The notes under the pieces were generated by a model. It ran no database searches. It was given only the letters and a program-made list of their open reading frames with translations, and was not told the origin of the DNA. From Magnolia sinica (Eukaryota > Streptophyta > Magnoliopsida > Magnoliales > Magnoliaceae), in NCBI RefSeq assembly GCF_029962835.1, contig NC_080582.1, positions 19,166,032 through 19,230,031 on the forward strand: a stretch of 64,000 nt of DNA, written 5' to 3'. Every line of letters begins with the position of its first letter. The first letter of the stretch is position 1. Below are positions 12,621-26,096 of this stretch, one piece after another. The position numbers and the translations under genes were made by a program.

Positions 12621-15009
12621 TTCCTTGGGGGCAATGTTGGTTAAATGTCCACATTGTCGAGGTTGATTGTCGATGCCGGTTATTGATACCGATTATGAAT
12701 ATGTGACAGCATAGCATCATGATACATGCTCATTCGCATCATCTGCAAGTTTGTTATGAGATGTGGTTGATCATTGCATATGTCATTGAGCATGTTGTTA
12801 TGAGACTCCCTGATAGGCGAAGGTTATCTCGCATGAGCGCACGGTAAGCGCAAGATTGATGCATGACTGGATTGTATGACTCATGCACCTTGCATTATGA
12901 TTACTGTACGCCCTAGTGACATCAGGGTCGTAGCCTCCACATGCATATCGTGGATGGCCAGACGGGACACCGAAAATTTATTTTAGTATCGGGCTGCCAT
13001 AGATGGCCCTGGGTGAAAATTCCTAAACCCTCTTGGTATCAAAGGATGCCCCAATGTCGAGACCGAGTGGATACATGAGCGCCCGAGTGCCAAATACCAG
13101 GAGGCAGCGTCTCCCACTGTGTCGTGGTTGGTTGGGAGGGGTTATGGCCTTACCCGCCCAAGCGTAGGGGGCATTGCTAGGCTGAGTTTGACCAGCTCGT
13201 GAATGGGTCCGCTATCGACGTGCCGGATAGGTATTGGCAGACTATTGGCCAGACAGATAATGAGGTTTCTTACGCTCACTTGGACTGTGCGGCTGGGAGA
13301 GCGGCAGTGCCATTTGGAGTGTACTAAATCCCGGTGATGATCCCAGAGATGAACCGTACTGATATGTTGACTTATTGAGCAGGGGTTGCATACTCATTCA
13401 ATCATTCATTCACTATCCACTCGGGCTGGTAGTGCGCAACTATTTGTTACGTGTACCTTCGCATGACCAAGATTTCGGTTGAGCTCGCGACTAACCTGAG
13501 ATCAGGAGTTTACTACATTGAGTCTGACTTTCCAAATTTATGTATGCGATTGGTTTGGATAGGAGTCCTTGGTGGTGGACCCCGTAGCTTGCGATACTAC
13601 GTACTATCATCCCCGACTTCACACTCCAGTATGGTCATTCCATTCGCACCGCATATTGCATTACATCCATGGCATATGACATTTTGGGTTACTGTGTTTC
13701 TGTATTATATGGTCTAGATACGGCTGATGCTATTCGTGGACTCATCAGGAATTGCATATTGCATCGCATCCTCGACATCTGATATCTGGCTCTTTATGAC
13801 TCCTCATTTGCATAGTTGTTCTATATTGCGTATTCTGATATTGATTGATTCATGATCTTGTCAGTATTTTCGCTTATTCCGATGATGTATGGTTTATGGG
13901 CTTTATGGTATACTTGGCACTTATCTTGTGCACACACTTTCACCACCCTCTAAGTTTTTGTAAACTTATGCATGATAAATGCGTGCAGGTGGCGTTAGGT
14001 TGCAGCAGCGTTGAGCTTGAAGCGTGCAACTGTCCTCTGGAGCTTTGATTTCGATATATGTATTTCCCTTTCAGCATTGTATTCAAATGATTATATTAGT
14101 AGATATGTGATGAAGATGTTGCCTTTATGATTTGGGTATACGTGCGGTTATGCTTCTTATGAGACAAATATATGTTGGAAAATCCTCCTTGTAGGATCCC
14201 AAGATCGGAACCTAGTGTATGTACCCCGGGGGCCGAGAATGGGGTACTACGAATGCTGTCGGCACCGAGTTCGGTGATCGGGATTCCTGTGAATCCGATT
14301 TTTGGATTTGGGGCGTGACAGACACAGCCGTCGAAGGTCTCCATTTCCGGCGGTGAAAGGCTGACACAGCCATCAAAGGTCCCCATCCTTTGCCTAAAAA
14401 AGGAGCATTTCTGCCCTTTAGCTCCCTCACTGAACGGAAGGAAACAAGGTGAGAAAAGAGAGAGAAAATAGGGAGAGGGAGAAAACAGAGAGAACGAGAG
14501 CATCCTTGGTGAGCTTGGAGCACACTGCCCCAACTCAGTCTGTGAAAACCAGACCGAGCCGAGTCAATGTGGGACCACAGCAACACCATCTGAGAGAGAA
14601 AGAAGAAGTAGGTGAGAGTTGTGGGTGTGTGCGTGTCAGCCCAAGTTCGGGTCGGACCCATCTGTTGGAGGTGAGACCTTCTTTTCCATTCCTTTTCTCT
14701 TTAAAGATAAACCCAAAACCAAGGCCCCATCACACTTCACCCACACCTGTTCATGGTTGAAAACACCCATCACCAGGGACCCTTCATGAAGCCGGAAACA
14801 GGCTCTGTTTTGAAGATAAACATGCCCCGTGTTTTAAGACCAAAAATCAAACCGTCCATATATGGACATTATAGTCAGACCGTCCACCCTTCTCGTCAGA
14901 CCCTGCACACTTTAAGAAAAGAAAAGGAAAAAGAAAAGGAGTATATATGTGTATACATAACACATGTACTTAAAATTTTATGATAATAAATGATATCATA
15001 CTAGTATAA

Positions 15010-15215
15010 ATGGTGGGTCCCATACGTGTGGACCCACCTGTGGTGTGTATGGCTGGAGTACTCTCCAGCAAGTATAATATATATTACATATATATTAAAT
15101 GGGTCCCACATCGACGTGGGACCACCTGTTGTATGAACGGCTGGAATACCCTCCAGTACAAGTTAATATAATAAAATGCCATATGGGCCCCACATGCACG
15201 TGGGATCCGCCAGGT
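15010..15215 (+). repeat. three ~80-90 bp units in the 5' LTR
   Basis: Three related units carry a GTGGGNCCCAC hairpin and GGCTGGARTACYCTCCAG. The matching region of the 3' LTR is 23826-24010, with one unit shortened. Confidence 0.6.
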
Positions 15216-17250
15216 ATAAATGTGATTACATAAACACATAATATATGTGTGTGCCACATCATGTGGGAAAGCATCGGTGGTGGGCGTGCTCCATCCCAGC
15301 CGTCTGTCCATTTGATGACCTTGTCCATACATCGGTGGGCCACGAAGGGACCTCACCCTAATACATATGATTCATCCAGGTCATCCGTCAACACAGTAGG
15401 TCCCACCATGGTAGAGTGCTTCATCTGCACCGGTTGTACCATATATCCCAGCCTAATGTAAGTATTCACGCCACTCATATGATGGTTAGGCCTACCATTG
15501 ACCCATGTGCCCTTCATCCACACCGTCCAATAGGTGCTGGACAATGTTTAGAAAAGTGCCTAACTGCTTTTAAGCAGTACTGAACTACCTGCACTGCCAT
15601 TGGGCGGTGCCAATTCACATAAACAACATTCAAACAACACTAGTTTACATGTGACAACGCTAATCATCATTAATAAGCCATGTGCCCCAAAAGGGTAATA
15701 GAGCACAGTGACACACATGGAAACCTCTCTTCGCGTAAACCAACCCTCACCTGAACCCAACCATGAGACCCACCAGGTACATATGGGGTCCATTTGGGAG
15801 GACCAATCCAACCCCTGGTGGTAAGGATGAGCTGAAATCCTGTTAGATCACCTTGTTGAAATACATGGCATGCCTAACACAAGCCTAGAAGGCCTTGTGA
15901 TGTACCCCTTTGAACTTTTGTTAGATGTACAAAGCCATACCTGACAAAGATAAATTGCAATCTTAGGAGATTCCTTGAGCAACCGCAAGCCACAAGAAGA
16001 CCCGGACCGAGTACGTGGACACTATCATACAGGTGATGACTTTCCCCTTGGGCTTTCCATTTCTAAATTAGCTAAACCTAGTTGTACTAGATCACCATTA
16101 TTATGATACTTGTCCACATGCTAGTTAATCCTTGATCACTATTCACAAGACTTGGTAATATATCCTCATTAGTTATTAATTCATGATGCTTCCTTTCATG
16201 CCTTATTTGAAGTCATATATTGTCACATGTTAACATGATTTGCTTCCGTACATAACCTTTTTATGCTACACATGGAGGATATCATGATTGTATGCAAGCC
16301 ACAGTTGGAATTTAATTAGACAAATGTGTGGGAAATAGGGACCTTGAACTGGTGTCATTTTGATCAAGGTATCCTATTAGAACATCCTAAGGTGGAGGAC
16401 CTCATGAGCCGGGGATGGTGGTAATGGGACACTATGCTCGAGCTGTCGGCCTACGCTGGGTGTTGAGCCCCCCTCCCCCCTAGTGACCATTAAGTTACTT
16501 AAATTAGCTGATTGTAATTGGATTAATAACGGCTGGCTAATCATGCATTCATAACATACTGGCGATGAAGGATGGCTAATTCTAGATGTTGTAGCACGTA
16601 CCCCAGAGTTGTTGGGGTATCGTTTTGCTAGCTCTCAGACCATCGACTATCGACCCCTGTCCGACTGGATGATTTTTTCAGGTCGATGATTTGCATGGGT
16701 GACGAGCTCAAGTCCGGCTGGATGTGCATCCCCAGGCCGATGTGCATTCATGCATCCATCTAATAAGACTGCATATTGCCTATGTTGGATTACTGCTTGT
16801 TTTTCCTTTTAACTATGTTTGCTAAGGCGAAGATGTGTAATCTTGAGGGGAATTCACACTGAGCTGGCCACTCATCCATCGACTATCCAACCGTACAAAA
16901 CATGTAAGGACGGATGTAGAGGGCGTCGGTGCCAGCCTTGATGATGCCACCGTGGAGCAAGAGGAGGAGTATTATGAGGACGAGCCGCATCAGGACGCAA
17001 CAGCGTATTTTGGCGTTAATCAGTAGCTTGAGATTTTAACTTTAGTAGTTTGATATTTTGAAAACTTTTGGAAACTTTGCAACTAAGACCCCTTGCTGAG
17101 CGGGTCAAATATTGGGCTCTCATGAATATACATGCTTCTTTTGGCTATTGCACTCTGAGTTTATATTCTGCTGTTTCTCTGATTTATAAACTCCTGAATT
17201 TCTGAAAACGAGTCTCGTACTCAGGCTTTAGAAATCAGGGTGTTACAAGT

Positions 17251-17262
17251 TGGTATCAGAGC
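17251..17262 (+). promoter_or_regulatory. primer-binding site (initiator tRNA-Met type)
   Basis: TGGTATCAGAGC begins three bases after the 5' LTR ends. It is the usual plant retroelement primer site, complementary to the 3' end of initiator tRNA-Met. It is not a tRNA gene. Confidence 0.85.
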
Positions 17263-17859
17263 GGAGTCTGAGATAGCCTGGCTGTGGGATCTAAGTATAC
17301 AAAACCCTTAAGTAAATAACGTAGGACAAACATAGAGATTTCCCTTAGAAAGTAGTTAGGGTGAGCAAATGTAGAAACCAAAACACATAAGACCCCTTGA
17401 GAAACATCAAGACATTCATATGAACTTAGAAACAGAAATCTTAGCCTCCCCTCAGAAAAAATTCAACCAGGGACAGCCCTCAGGCACGCCCGCGATAGTC
17501 AAGTAATGAAATAACTAACCTTGACACAACTTCGCGGACGATTAAGGACATTCCCCCAAACAACTGAACCACGAATTTTGACTTCTCAGGGAATCATGCC
17601 GCCGGTGTTGGGATCACATCTTACTGACACGGTCAATATCCACCCTATCCCCTCAAGTGAGCACCGAAGAGAGCGCAATCCGGAGTATACCCTAGGCCTT
17701 CCATCGGGCATCGCAAATACAGACAACGCGTCAGAAACGGTGGGGGATTCTCCTTCCCCATGGGACTTCACCATCGGGCTGTCATCCCAATACTTCGCAT
17801 AAGGGACGCCGACCGCTGGAGCATCCGCAAGAGATCAGACTGGGGCTGCGGCCTTTGTA

Positions 17860-18790
17860 GCCGTTGAGCAAATGGTTACAGCTATGCAGCAACAACAAGA
17901 AGTATTCATGCGCCAACAACGGGATATGCATAATCTCTTAATGGAATCCTTGGGAAACAGAGATGGCGGGGAGGCATCCCGAGAAAGATACAGTCAAGGC
18001 GCGGACATTTTTGAAAGGTTTCTAAAGCTCCGACCGCCAACGTTTAAAGGAGCGCCAGACCCCGTACAAGCGAAACATTGGCTAACAAGGATTTCCAAGA
18101 TTATGCGGCCCCTGGAGTGCACCGATTCACAAATGGTAAACTTAGCCATGTTCCTGTTGGAGGGTGAGGCGGAGAACTAGTGGCAGGGCATATAACGGAG
18201 TGTCCCGCCCACATATGTATGGACATGGGCAGGGTTTAAGACGAAGTTCCTCGAAAAATACTTCCCTCGATCATGTAGGAATGAGAAGATAGCTCAATTC
18301 TTAAAGCTGGAGCAGGGCGGTCTGACCGTCGCCCAATATGAGACCCGGTTCGATGAACTTTCTCAAAATGTGCCGAAAGCCCTGGAAGATGCTGAGTACA
18401 AACTATAGAAATTCAAGGAAGGGCTCAGGCAGGGAATCCAGTCACGACTGTGTGCTTGGGACTTTGAAGACTTCGTCAAGCTGGTGGATAAGGCTATGAG
18501 AGTCGAAAAGGATTTTGAACGCGCCCTAAGGACCCGTTCCTCAGCTAGGGAAGCCCCAGTCAGGCCCAGACAAGCGCCTCCGTCCCCATCTGCATCGGAA
18601 AAGAGGGCTAGGGTCATGCCTGCAGGTGCACCCCCCATGCCTCCTATAAAAGGCTGCGAGTATTGCCACAAGACCGGGCACTCTGCACGAAGTTGTTTCA
18701 AAAAGATGAGAGACGAAGGCATCGCTCCACCAGCAGGTCACCCTCAGACAGGACCAGTAGCTGTCAGGCTAGCACTAAGGCCGCAGATGC
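17860..18790 (+). pseudogene. gag region of the Tekay-type fossil
   Basis: Contains a retrotransposon gag domain (FERFLKLRPPTFKGAPDP and following) and a zinc knuckle of the CX2CX4HX4C class with CEYCHKTGHSARSC. The region is broken and is a fossil of the 7465-26096 element. Confidence 0.85.
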
Positions 18791-18829
18791 AGAGATCGGA
18801 CCTCCAGTCCACCAGAGGGCCCCTACTCA

Positions 18830-21800
18830 GGTATTCGTTGTAACCGCGGCAGACACCGAGGAAGACCTCCATCAGACCATTCGCGATACCACTCACATCC
18901 ACGGTACCCCTGTCTTTCTCTTATTTGATTCTAGTGCAACCTGATCTTTCATGGACTCTACTATTACAAATAGACTAGAGCTGAACATAACTCGCATACA
19001 TGCTCCCTTAGTTGTAGTATCCCCCATGGGTAAATTCATCGAAATAGACAAGATATGTAAAGATTGTCCCCTAAATCTCGCACACCATGAAGTGGCTGTG
19101 GACCTAATCCTCATGCCTATGAAACAATTCGACATCATCCTCGGGATGGATTGGCTTTCTCGAGTCCAGGCAGTAATGGATTGCCACAACAGAACGGTCA
19201 CCATAACCGTCCCTGGGCAGGCCTCCTTCACCGTAAAAGGGAAAAGTAAGCACGGTACGCTGGAAAGTTTACAAGCTCTGAAAGAATCAGAATCAGTCGA
19301 ATCCGCTGTGAGCCAAATCCCAGTAGTGCGGGAATTCCCTGAGGTATTTCAAGAGATACTAGGACTACCCCCAAGGCGAGTAATAGATTTCTACATCGAC
19401 CTCAAACCAGGAACTGCCCCTATATCATTACCACCGTTCTTAATGCCCCCGTATGAAATGGAAGAGGTTAGGAAGCAGATAGATGAGTTGCTGACCCAGG
19501 GTTTCATTCGCCCCAGCGTCTCTCCTTGGGGAGCACCGGTCCTCTTTGTAAAAAAGGACGGATTGATGCGCCTCTGCATAGATTACCGGTGGTTGAATGA
19601 AGTGACAATAAAGAATAGATATCCTCTCCCGCATATTGACGACTTGTTCAATTAACTCAAGGGCGCCAGATATTTCTCAAAGATTGACCTACGATCAGGA
19701 TATCACCAGCTAAGAATCAGGGATGAGGATATCCCTAAAACCGCATTCAGGACTCGTTATGGGCACTACGAGTTCCTAGTAATGTCCTTTGGACTTACAA
19801 ATGCTCCGGCGGTATTCATGGACCTCATGAACTGAGTCTTCATGCCATACCTAGATTGGTTTGTGATCGTGTTCATCGATGACATCTTGGTTTACTCTAA
19901 AAGCCAGGAGGAACACGAACAACATTTGCACACGGTCCTAAATACGCTGAAGGAAAATCAGTTGTATGCCAAGCTATCAAAATGTGAGTTCTGGGAAAGG
20001 GAAGTAAAGTTCCTAGGGCATATAGTGAATGAAGAAGGCATCGTGGTCGATCCCGCTAAAGTCGAAGCAGTGTCCAAGTGGGACCAGCCCACCACAATCA
20101 CCGAAGTTCGAAGCTTTTTAGGCATGGCAGGATACTATAGGCATTTCATCAAGGAGTTCTCTAGGATCGCGCGACCACTCACCCAACTAACGAAGAAGAA
20201 CGCTCGATTCACATGGGACGAGAACACAAAGGCAGCCTTCTAAGAGCTAAAAATGTGGCTGACATTTGCACCAATACTCACCCTCCCACAAGGAGGAGAA
20301 CAGTTTGTGGTGTATAGTGACACCTCGAAGATGGGCATTGGCTGTGTTTTGATGCAGAACGACAAAGTGATTGCTCGCCAACTGAAGAAGCATGAAGAGA
20401 ACTACCCAACCCATGACCTGGAGTTGGCAGTGGTAGTCTTTGCCTTAAAAATATGGAGGCACTACCTATACGGTGAGGATTTTCAGCTATTCTGCGATCA
20501 CAAGAGCCTGAAATACATATTTACGCAGAAAGATTTGAATGTGCGCCAGCGCAGGTGGATGGAGACACTCAAAGATTTCCACTTTAATATCTCGTACCAC
20601 CTTGGTAAAGCGAATTCTGTAGCTGATGCGCTGAGTCGGAAGAAGAAACATGAGCTGGTGGCCACTCTAATGATCAAGGAGTTGGAAATGATGGAGTTCA
20701 TACAGGATTTCAACATCCAGTTTACCCTTGACAAACTCAATGCGTATGTAGCCTTGTTAACTGCAGAGCCGACCCTGGTCCGACATGTGATCTCCACCTA
20801 GGACCAGGATGAATGGCTCATCAAGATGAAAGAAAGATGCAAGAGCGAAGAGATACCGGGCTGGAGGGTTGGTAGCGATGGCGGCCTTCGGTATCAAGGG
20901 CGGGTGTGCGTACCCAACAATGCAGATTTAAGGAAAGGAGTAATGAAAGAAGCACACCACTCCAGAATGGCCATACATCTGGGGAGTACAAAGATGTACA
21001 ACAACATAAAAAGGCAATACTGGTGGAGTAATATGAAAAGGGACATAAGCAGTTTCGTAGCAAGATGTATGGTGTGCCAGAAGATAAAAGCCGAGCACCG
21101 CAAACCCACAGGCCTTCTTTAGCTCCTACCCATAGCTGAGTAGAAGTGGGACAGCATCTTTATGGACTTCATCGTTGGACTTCCCAGGACTCAGAAAAAG
21201 CATGATTCGATTTGGGTCATTATGGATAGGCTGATAAAGTCTGCTCGATTTCTTCCTATTTGGACGACAGATTCGACTGACAATCTGGCTTGACTCTATG
21301 TCCGTGAGGTAGTTCGGTCATATAGAGTTCCTCGGGAGATCATATCAGATCGCGACTCCCGCTTTATGTCTACCTTTTGGAGAAGGTTGCAGGAGGAACT
21401 CGGCACAGAACTCAAGTTCAGTATAGCATTTCACCCCTAGACAGATGGACATACAGAAAGAGTAAATCAGGTCCTGGAGGATATGTTAAGAGCTTGTGCC
21501 TTTGACTTCAAGAAAAATTGGGACGACCATTTGGCCCTCGCCGAGTTTGCTTACAATAACAGCTTCCAGTCCAGTATAGGCATAACACCATACGAAGCTC
21601 TATATCGCCGCCCCTGTCGAGCCCCGCAGTGTTGGGCTGAAATAGGAGAGCGAAGTTTGTTAGGACCTGAGCTCATTCAGATTACCACCTAAGTAATCAA
21701 TGTCATTCGGAAGCGTTTGCGTACCGCTCAGAGTAGACAGAAAAGTTATGCAGACAATCGACGACGCGATCTGGAGTTTGCAATAGGCGATCACATATTT

Positions 21801-22215
21801 TTTAAGGTCTCTCCTATGAAGGGTCTGATGAGGTTCAGACAAAAAGGGAAGCTTGCACCTCGTTTCATCTGGCCTTTCGAGATCCTGGATCGTGTGGAAG
21901 CCGTAGCATATCGCCTTGCACTACCGACTGCACTGACCAGCATCCATAACGTCTTCCACGTATCTATGTTAAAGAAATACATGCTAGACGAATCACACAT
22001 TGTTAGCTGGGAGCAGATTGAACTTACCGATAATGCTTCTTATACCGAAGAACCCATTCGTATCTTGGACCATAAGGAGCAGATCCTCCAAACTAAGACA
22101 ATACCCTTGGTCAAGGTTCTTTGGTCACATCATGGAGAAGAAGAGGCGACGTGGGAGCGAGATGCCGAAGTTAAGGAAAAATATCCCCACCTATTCAGTG
22201 ACACACTATAGGTAA
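18830..22215 (+). pseudogene. pol region of the Tekay-type fossil (protease, RT, RNase H, integrase, chromodomain)
   Basis: Domain order is that of Ty3/gypsy: aspartic protease (about 18.9-19.2 kb), reverse transcriptase with FIDDILVYS (about 19.4-20.2 kb), RNase H with [18 protein letters not shown] (about 20.3-20.6 kb), integrase with an HHCC zinc region (about 20.95-21.12 kb) and catalytic core, and a C-terminal chromodomain-like segment ending KEKYPHLF near 22.2 kb. The region is broken by several interruptions and is inactive as it stands. Confidence 0.88.
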
Positions 22216-22228
22216 TTTCGAGGATGAA

Positions 22229-22247
22229 TTTTTTTTTAGGGGGTAGG
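22229..22247 (+). promoter_or_regulatory. polypurine tract before the 3' LTR
   Basis: A T-run followed by AGGGGGTAGG lies directly before the 3' LTR start at 22249, in the usual place for plus-strand priming in this class. Confidence 0.6.
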
Positions 22248-22248
22248 C

Positions 22249-25200
22249 TGTAACACCCCGTACCTCTGATACTCGGGTGTTACCTTTTAAACCCACAATT
22301 ATTAAAACTTGGGACCCGTCAACCTAACAACTTAACTTAATACACCCAGGGCAGGATTTCCCAAGCATCATTGAGACCATCGGCCACGACTCAGGAGACT
22401 TAACTTACACTCATTTTAAGACAACTTGTGTTGGCATTATTTCAAGGACTAAATCCCCGAGACTCAGCGGATAGCCAACAGGGTATCTTTGCGTTAAAGA
22501 CATATATTTAACCGTTGAAAACAAGAATCAAACTCCCTTGACCAACAAATCACATCATTCGGGCCAAATTCAGCCCTAAAAGGCATGATACGACCCACCT
22601 GGGCCTCGGCCCCGCCCCAAACTGGGTCGGGACCCTTATGACCAGTCCCTAAACAATTGAACGGGGCGGATCAAGCACCAGAGTCGTAATGAGCCCCCAA
22701 GCTAGGTGCATATACACCCCAAAACACTAGTACACGATGAGCGTTGGACGACCACTTGTGGTCAAATAATGTTTGACCGAACTCAAATACAAAATTCTCA
22801 AAACGATTCCCGCCAACAACCTATTTGAAAACGTTGGCCTTTGAGCTTTAAGTGGGCCACCACAGCCATTTTCCAGACGATCCAAGCCGTCCATCTTCCT
22901 CATGGGGTCTGCCCGGCCAAAACGGTATAGCGATCCGGCCCCACGCATAGGGACTTGGGATTTGTGTCCCAACCGTCCATTCCCTTCACCAGCGGATAAG
23001 ATCAAGAGAGAGGAACCATCCGGTGGCGTGAGAGGTAAGCCACCGCCCCCCTATCCAGAGGACTGAGGTTTACACCGAACCAGTTGGGGAGAGTCCCCTC
23101 ATAACCGACAATGGCTGAGAAAACCTTAAATGTGATTTCCATTCCGGCGGCGAAAGGTTGACACAGCCGTCGAAGGTCTCCATTTCCGGCAGCGAAAGGC
23201 TGACACAGCCATCGAAGGTCCCCATCCTTTGCCTATAAAAGGAGCATTTCTGCCCTTTAGCTCCCTCACTGAAAGGAAGGAAACAAGGTGAGAAAAGAGA
23301 GAGAAAATAGGGAGAGGGAGAAAACAGAGAGAACGAGAGCATCCTTGGTGAGCTTGGAGCACACTGCCCCAACTCAGTCCATTAAAACCAGACCGAGCCG
23401 AGTCAGTGTGGGACCACAGCAACACCATCTAAGAGAGAGAAGAAGTAGGTGAGGGTGGTGGGCGTGTGCGTGTCAACCCAAGTTCGGGTCGGACCCATCT
23501 GTTGGAGGTGAGACCTTCTTTTCCATTCCTTTTCTCTCTACAGATAAACCCAAAACCTGTTCATGGCTGCAAAACACCCATCACCAGGGACCCTTCATGA
23601 AGCCGGAAACAGGCTCTGTTTTGAAGATAAACATGCCCTACATTTTAAGACCAAAAATCAAACCGTCCATCTATGGACATTATAGTCAGACCGTCCACCC
23701 ATCTCGTCAGACCCTGCACACTTTAAGAAAAGAAAAAGAAAAAGAAAAGGAGGAGTATATATGTGTATACATAACACATGCACTTAAAAATTTATGATAA
23801 TAAATGATATCATACCACTATAAATGGTGGGTCCCACAAGTGTGGATGGCTGGAGTACTCTCCAACAAGTATAGTATATATAGTAATATATATTAAATGG
23901 GCCCCACATCCATGTGGGACCCACCTATTTTATGAATGGCTGGAATACCCTCCAGCACAAGTTAATATAATAAAATGCCATATGGGCCCCACATGCACGT
24001 GGGATTTGCCAGGTATAAATGTGCTTAGATAAACACATAATATATGTGTGCCACATCACATGGGAAAGCATCAGTGGTGGGCGTGCTCCATCCCAGCCGT
24101 CTGTCCATTTGATGAGCTCGTCTATACAGTGGTGGGCCACGAAGGGACCTCACCCTGATACATATGATTCATCCAAGCCATCCATCAACACAGTAGGTCC
24201 CACCATGGTAGAGTGCTTCATCTGCACCGATTGTACCATATATCCCAGCCTAATGTAAGTATTCACACCACTCATATGACGGTTAGGCCTACCATTGACC
24301 CATGTGCCCTTCATCCACACCATCCAATAGGTGCTGGACAATGTTTAGAACAGTGTCTAACTGCTTTTAAGTAGCATTGAACTACCTGCACTGCCATTGG
24401 GCGATGCCATTCACATAAACAACATTCAAACAACACTAGTTTACATGTGACAATGCTAATCATCATTAATAAGTCATGTGCCCCAAAAGGGTGATAGAGC
24501 ACAGTGACACACATGGAAACCTCTCTTCGTGTAAACCAACCCTCACCTGAACCCAACCATGGGACCCACCAGGTACATATGGGGTCCATTTGGGAGGACC
24601 AATCCAACCCCTGGTAAGGATGAGCTGGAATCCTGTTAGATCACCTTGATGAAATACATGGCATGCCTAACACAAGCCTAGAAGGCCTTGTGATGTACCC
24701 CTTTGAACTTTTGTTAGATGTACAAAGCCATACCTGACAAAGATAAATTGCAATCTTAGGAGATTCCTTGAGCAACCGTAAGCCACAAGAAGACCCGGAC
24801 CGAGTACGTGGACACTACCATACAGGTGATGACTTTCCCTTTGGGCTTTTCATTTCTAAATTAGCTAAACCTAGTTGTACTAGATCACCATTATTATGAT
24901 ACTTGCCCACATGCTAGTTAATCCTTGATCACTATTCACATGACTTGGTAGTATATTCTCATTAGTTATTAATTCATGATGCTTCCTTTCATGCCTTATT
25001 TGAAGTCATTTATTGTCACATGTTAACATGATTTGCTTCTATACATAACCTTTTTATGGTACACATGGAGGATACCATGATTGTATGCAAGCCACACTTG
25101 GAATGTAATTAGACAAATGTGTGGGAAATAGGGACCTTGAATTGGTGTCATTTTGATCAAGGTATCCTATTAGAACATCCCAAGGTGGAGGACTTCATGA

Positions 25201-26096
25201 GCCGGAGATGGTGGTAATGGGACACTATACTCGAGCTATCAGCCTACGCTGAGTGTTGAGCCCCCCCCGTAGTGACCATTGAGTTGCTTAAATTGGTTGA
25301 TTGTAATTGGATTAATAATGGCTGGCTAATCATGACCATTGAGTTGCTTAAATTGGCTGATTGTAATTGGATTAATAACGGCTGGCTAATCATGCATTCA
25401 TAGCATACTGGCGATGACGGATGACTAATTTTGGATGCTGTAGCACATACCCCAGAGTTGTTGGGGTATCGTTTCGCTAGCTCTCAGACCATCGACTATC
25501 AACCCCTATCCAACTAGATGATTTTTTCAGGTCGATGATTTGCATGGATGACGAGCCCAAGTCCGGTTGGATGTGCATCCCCAGGCCGATGTGCATTCAT
25601 GCATCCATCTAATAAGACTGCATATTGCCTGTGTTGGATTACTGCTTGTTTTTTCTTTTAACTATGTTTGCTAACGCGGAGATGTGTAATCTTGAGGGGA
25701 ATTCACACTGAGCTGGCCACTCATCCATCGACTATCCAACCGTACAGAACATGCAAGGACGGATGTAGAGGGCGTCGGTGCCGGCCTTGATAATGCCACC
25801 GTGGAGCAAGAGGAGGAGTATTATGAGGATGAGCCGTATCAGGACGCAACAACATATTTTGGTGTTAATCAGTAGCTTGAGATCTTAACTTCAGTAGTTT
25901 GATATTTTGGAAACTTTTGAAAACTTTGTAACTAAGACCCCCAGCTGAGCGGGTCAAATATTGGGCTCTCATGAATATACATGCTTCTTTTGGCTATTGC
26001 ACTTTGAGTTTATATTCCGCTGTTTCTCTGATTTATTAACTTTCGAATTTCTGAAAACGAGTCTCGTACTCGAGTTTTAGAAATCGGGGCGTTACA
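22249..26096 (+). repeat. 3' LTR of the Tekay-type element
   Basis: Starts TGTAACACCCCG and ends GGGGCGTTACA, followed by the ATCGA duplication. A strong TATA-like box (CTATAAAAGG) lies at 23233-23242 and marks the likely U3/R transition. A local duplication of about 60 bp at 25273-25394 is absent from the 5' LTR, so it arose after insertion. Confidence 0.92.

Larger units (their letters stand above)
8430..14320 (+). mobile_element. 5.9 kb solo LTR fossil inside the 5' LTR
   Basis: Starts TGTAAGACCCG, ends GGGGCGTGACA and is flanked by a perfect 5 bp duplication GACAC (8425-8429 and 14321-14325). No gag, pol, primer site or second LTR is visible, so a solo LTR is the simplest reading. Its length is unusual and largely explained by internal minisatellites (10.74-12.62 kb) and embedded GGCCCACC-type inverted-repeat sequence. 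The missing sequence at this point in the sister LTR proves it is an insertion. It is the youngest layer of the nest. Confidence 0.85.
7465..17247 (+). repeat. 5' LTR of the Tekay-type element, split by a 5.9 kb insertion
   Basis: The LTR runs 7465-8429 and resumes at 14326-17247. The interruption is the 8430-14320 element plus one copy of its GACAC duplication. The two pieces align in order with the 3' LTR. Minus-strand open frames around 14.1-14.7 kb recur in the other LTR and are repeat shadows. Confidence 0.9.
7465..26096 (+). mobile_element. Ty3/gypsy chromovirus fossil, Tekay/Del type, both LTRs present
   Basis: An LTR retroelement with long LTRs (TGTAACACCCC...GTTACA), primer site, gag-pol internal region, polypurine tract and second LTR. 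The 5 bp target duplication ATCGA is intact at 7460-7464 and 26097-26101. Lengths are about 3.89 kb for the 5' LTR once its insert is removed and 3.85 kb for the 3' LTR. The coding part is broken, with roughly half a dozen or more interruptions. Two hand-counted LTR stretches (about 140 and 395 bp) differ by 5-7%, nearly all transitions, suggesting an age of a few million years or more depending on the clock. A chromodomain-like end (HHGEEEATWE) places it among chromoviruses. It sits inside an older solo LTR and is itself interrupted by a younger one. Confidence 0.92.

Noticed and set aside
14096-14661. Overlapping minus-strand open frames of about 145 residues
   Set aside because: They lie in the 5' LTR and recur in the 3' LTR (23070-23428). 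They resemble no protein family and follow a GA-rich leader.
17241-17262. tRNA-Met-like TGGTATCAGAGC
   Set aside because: Only the primer-site complement is present, next to an LTR end; there is no tRNA fold.
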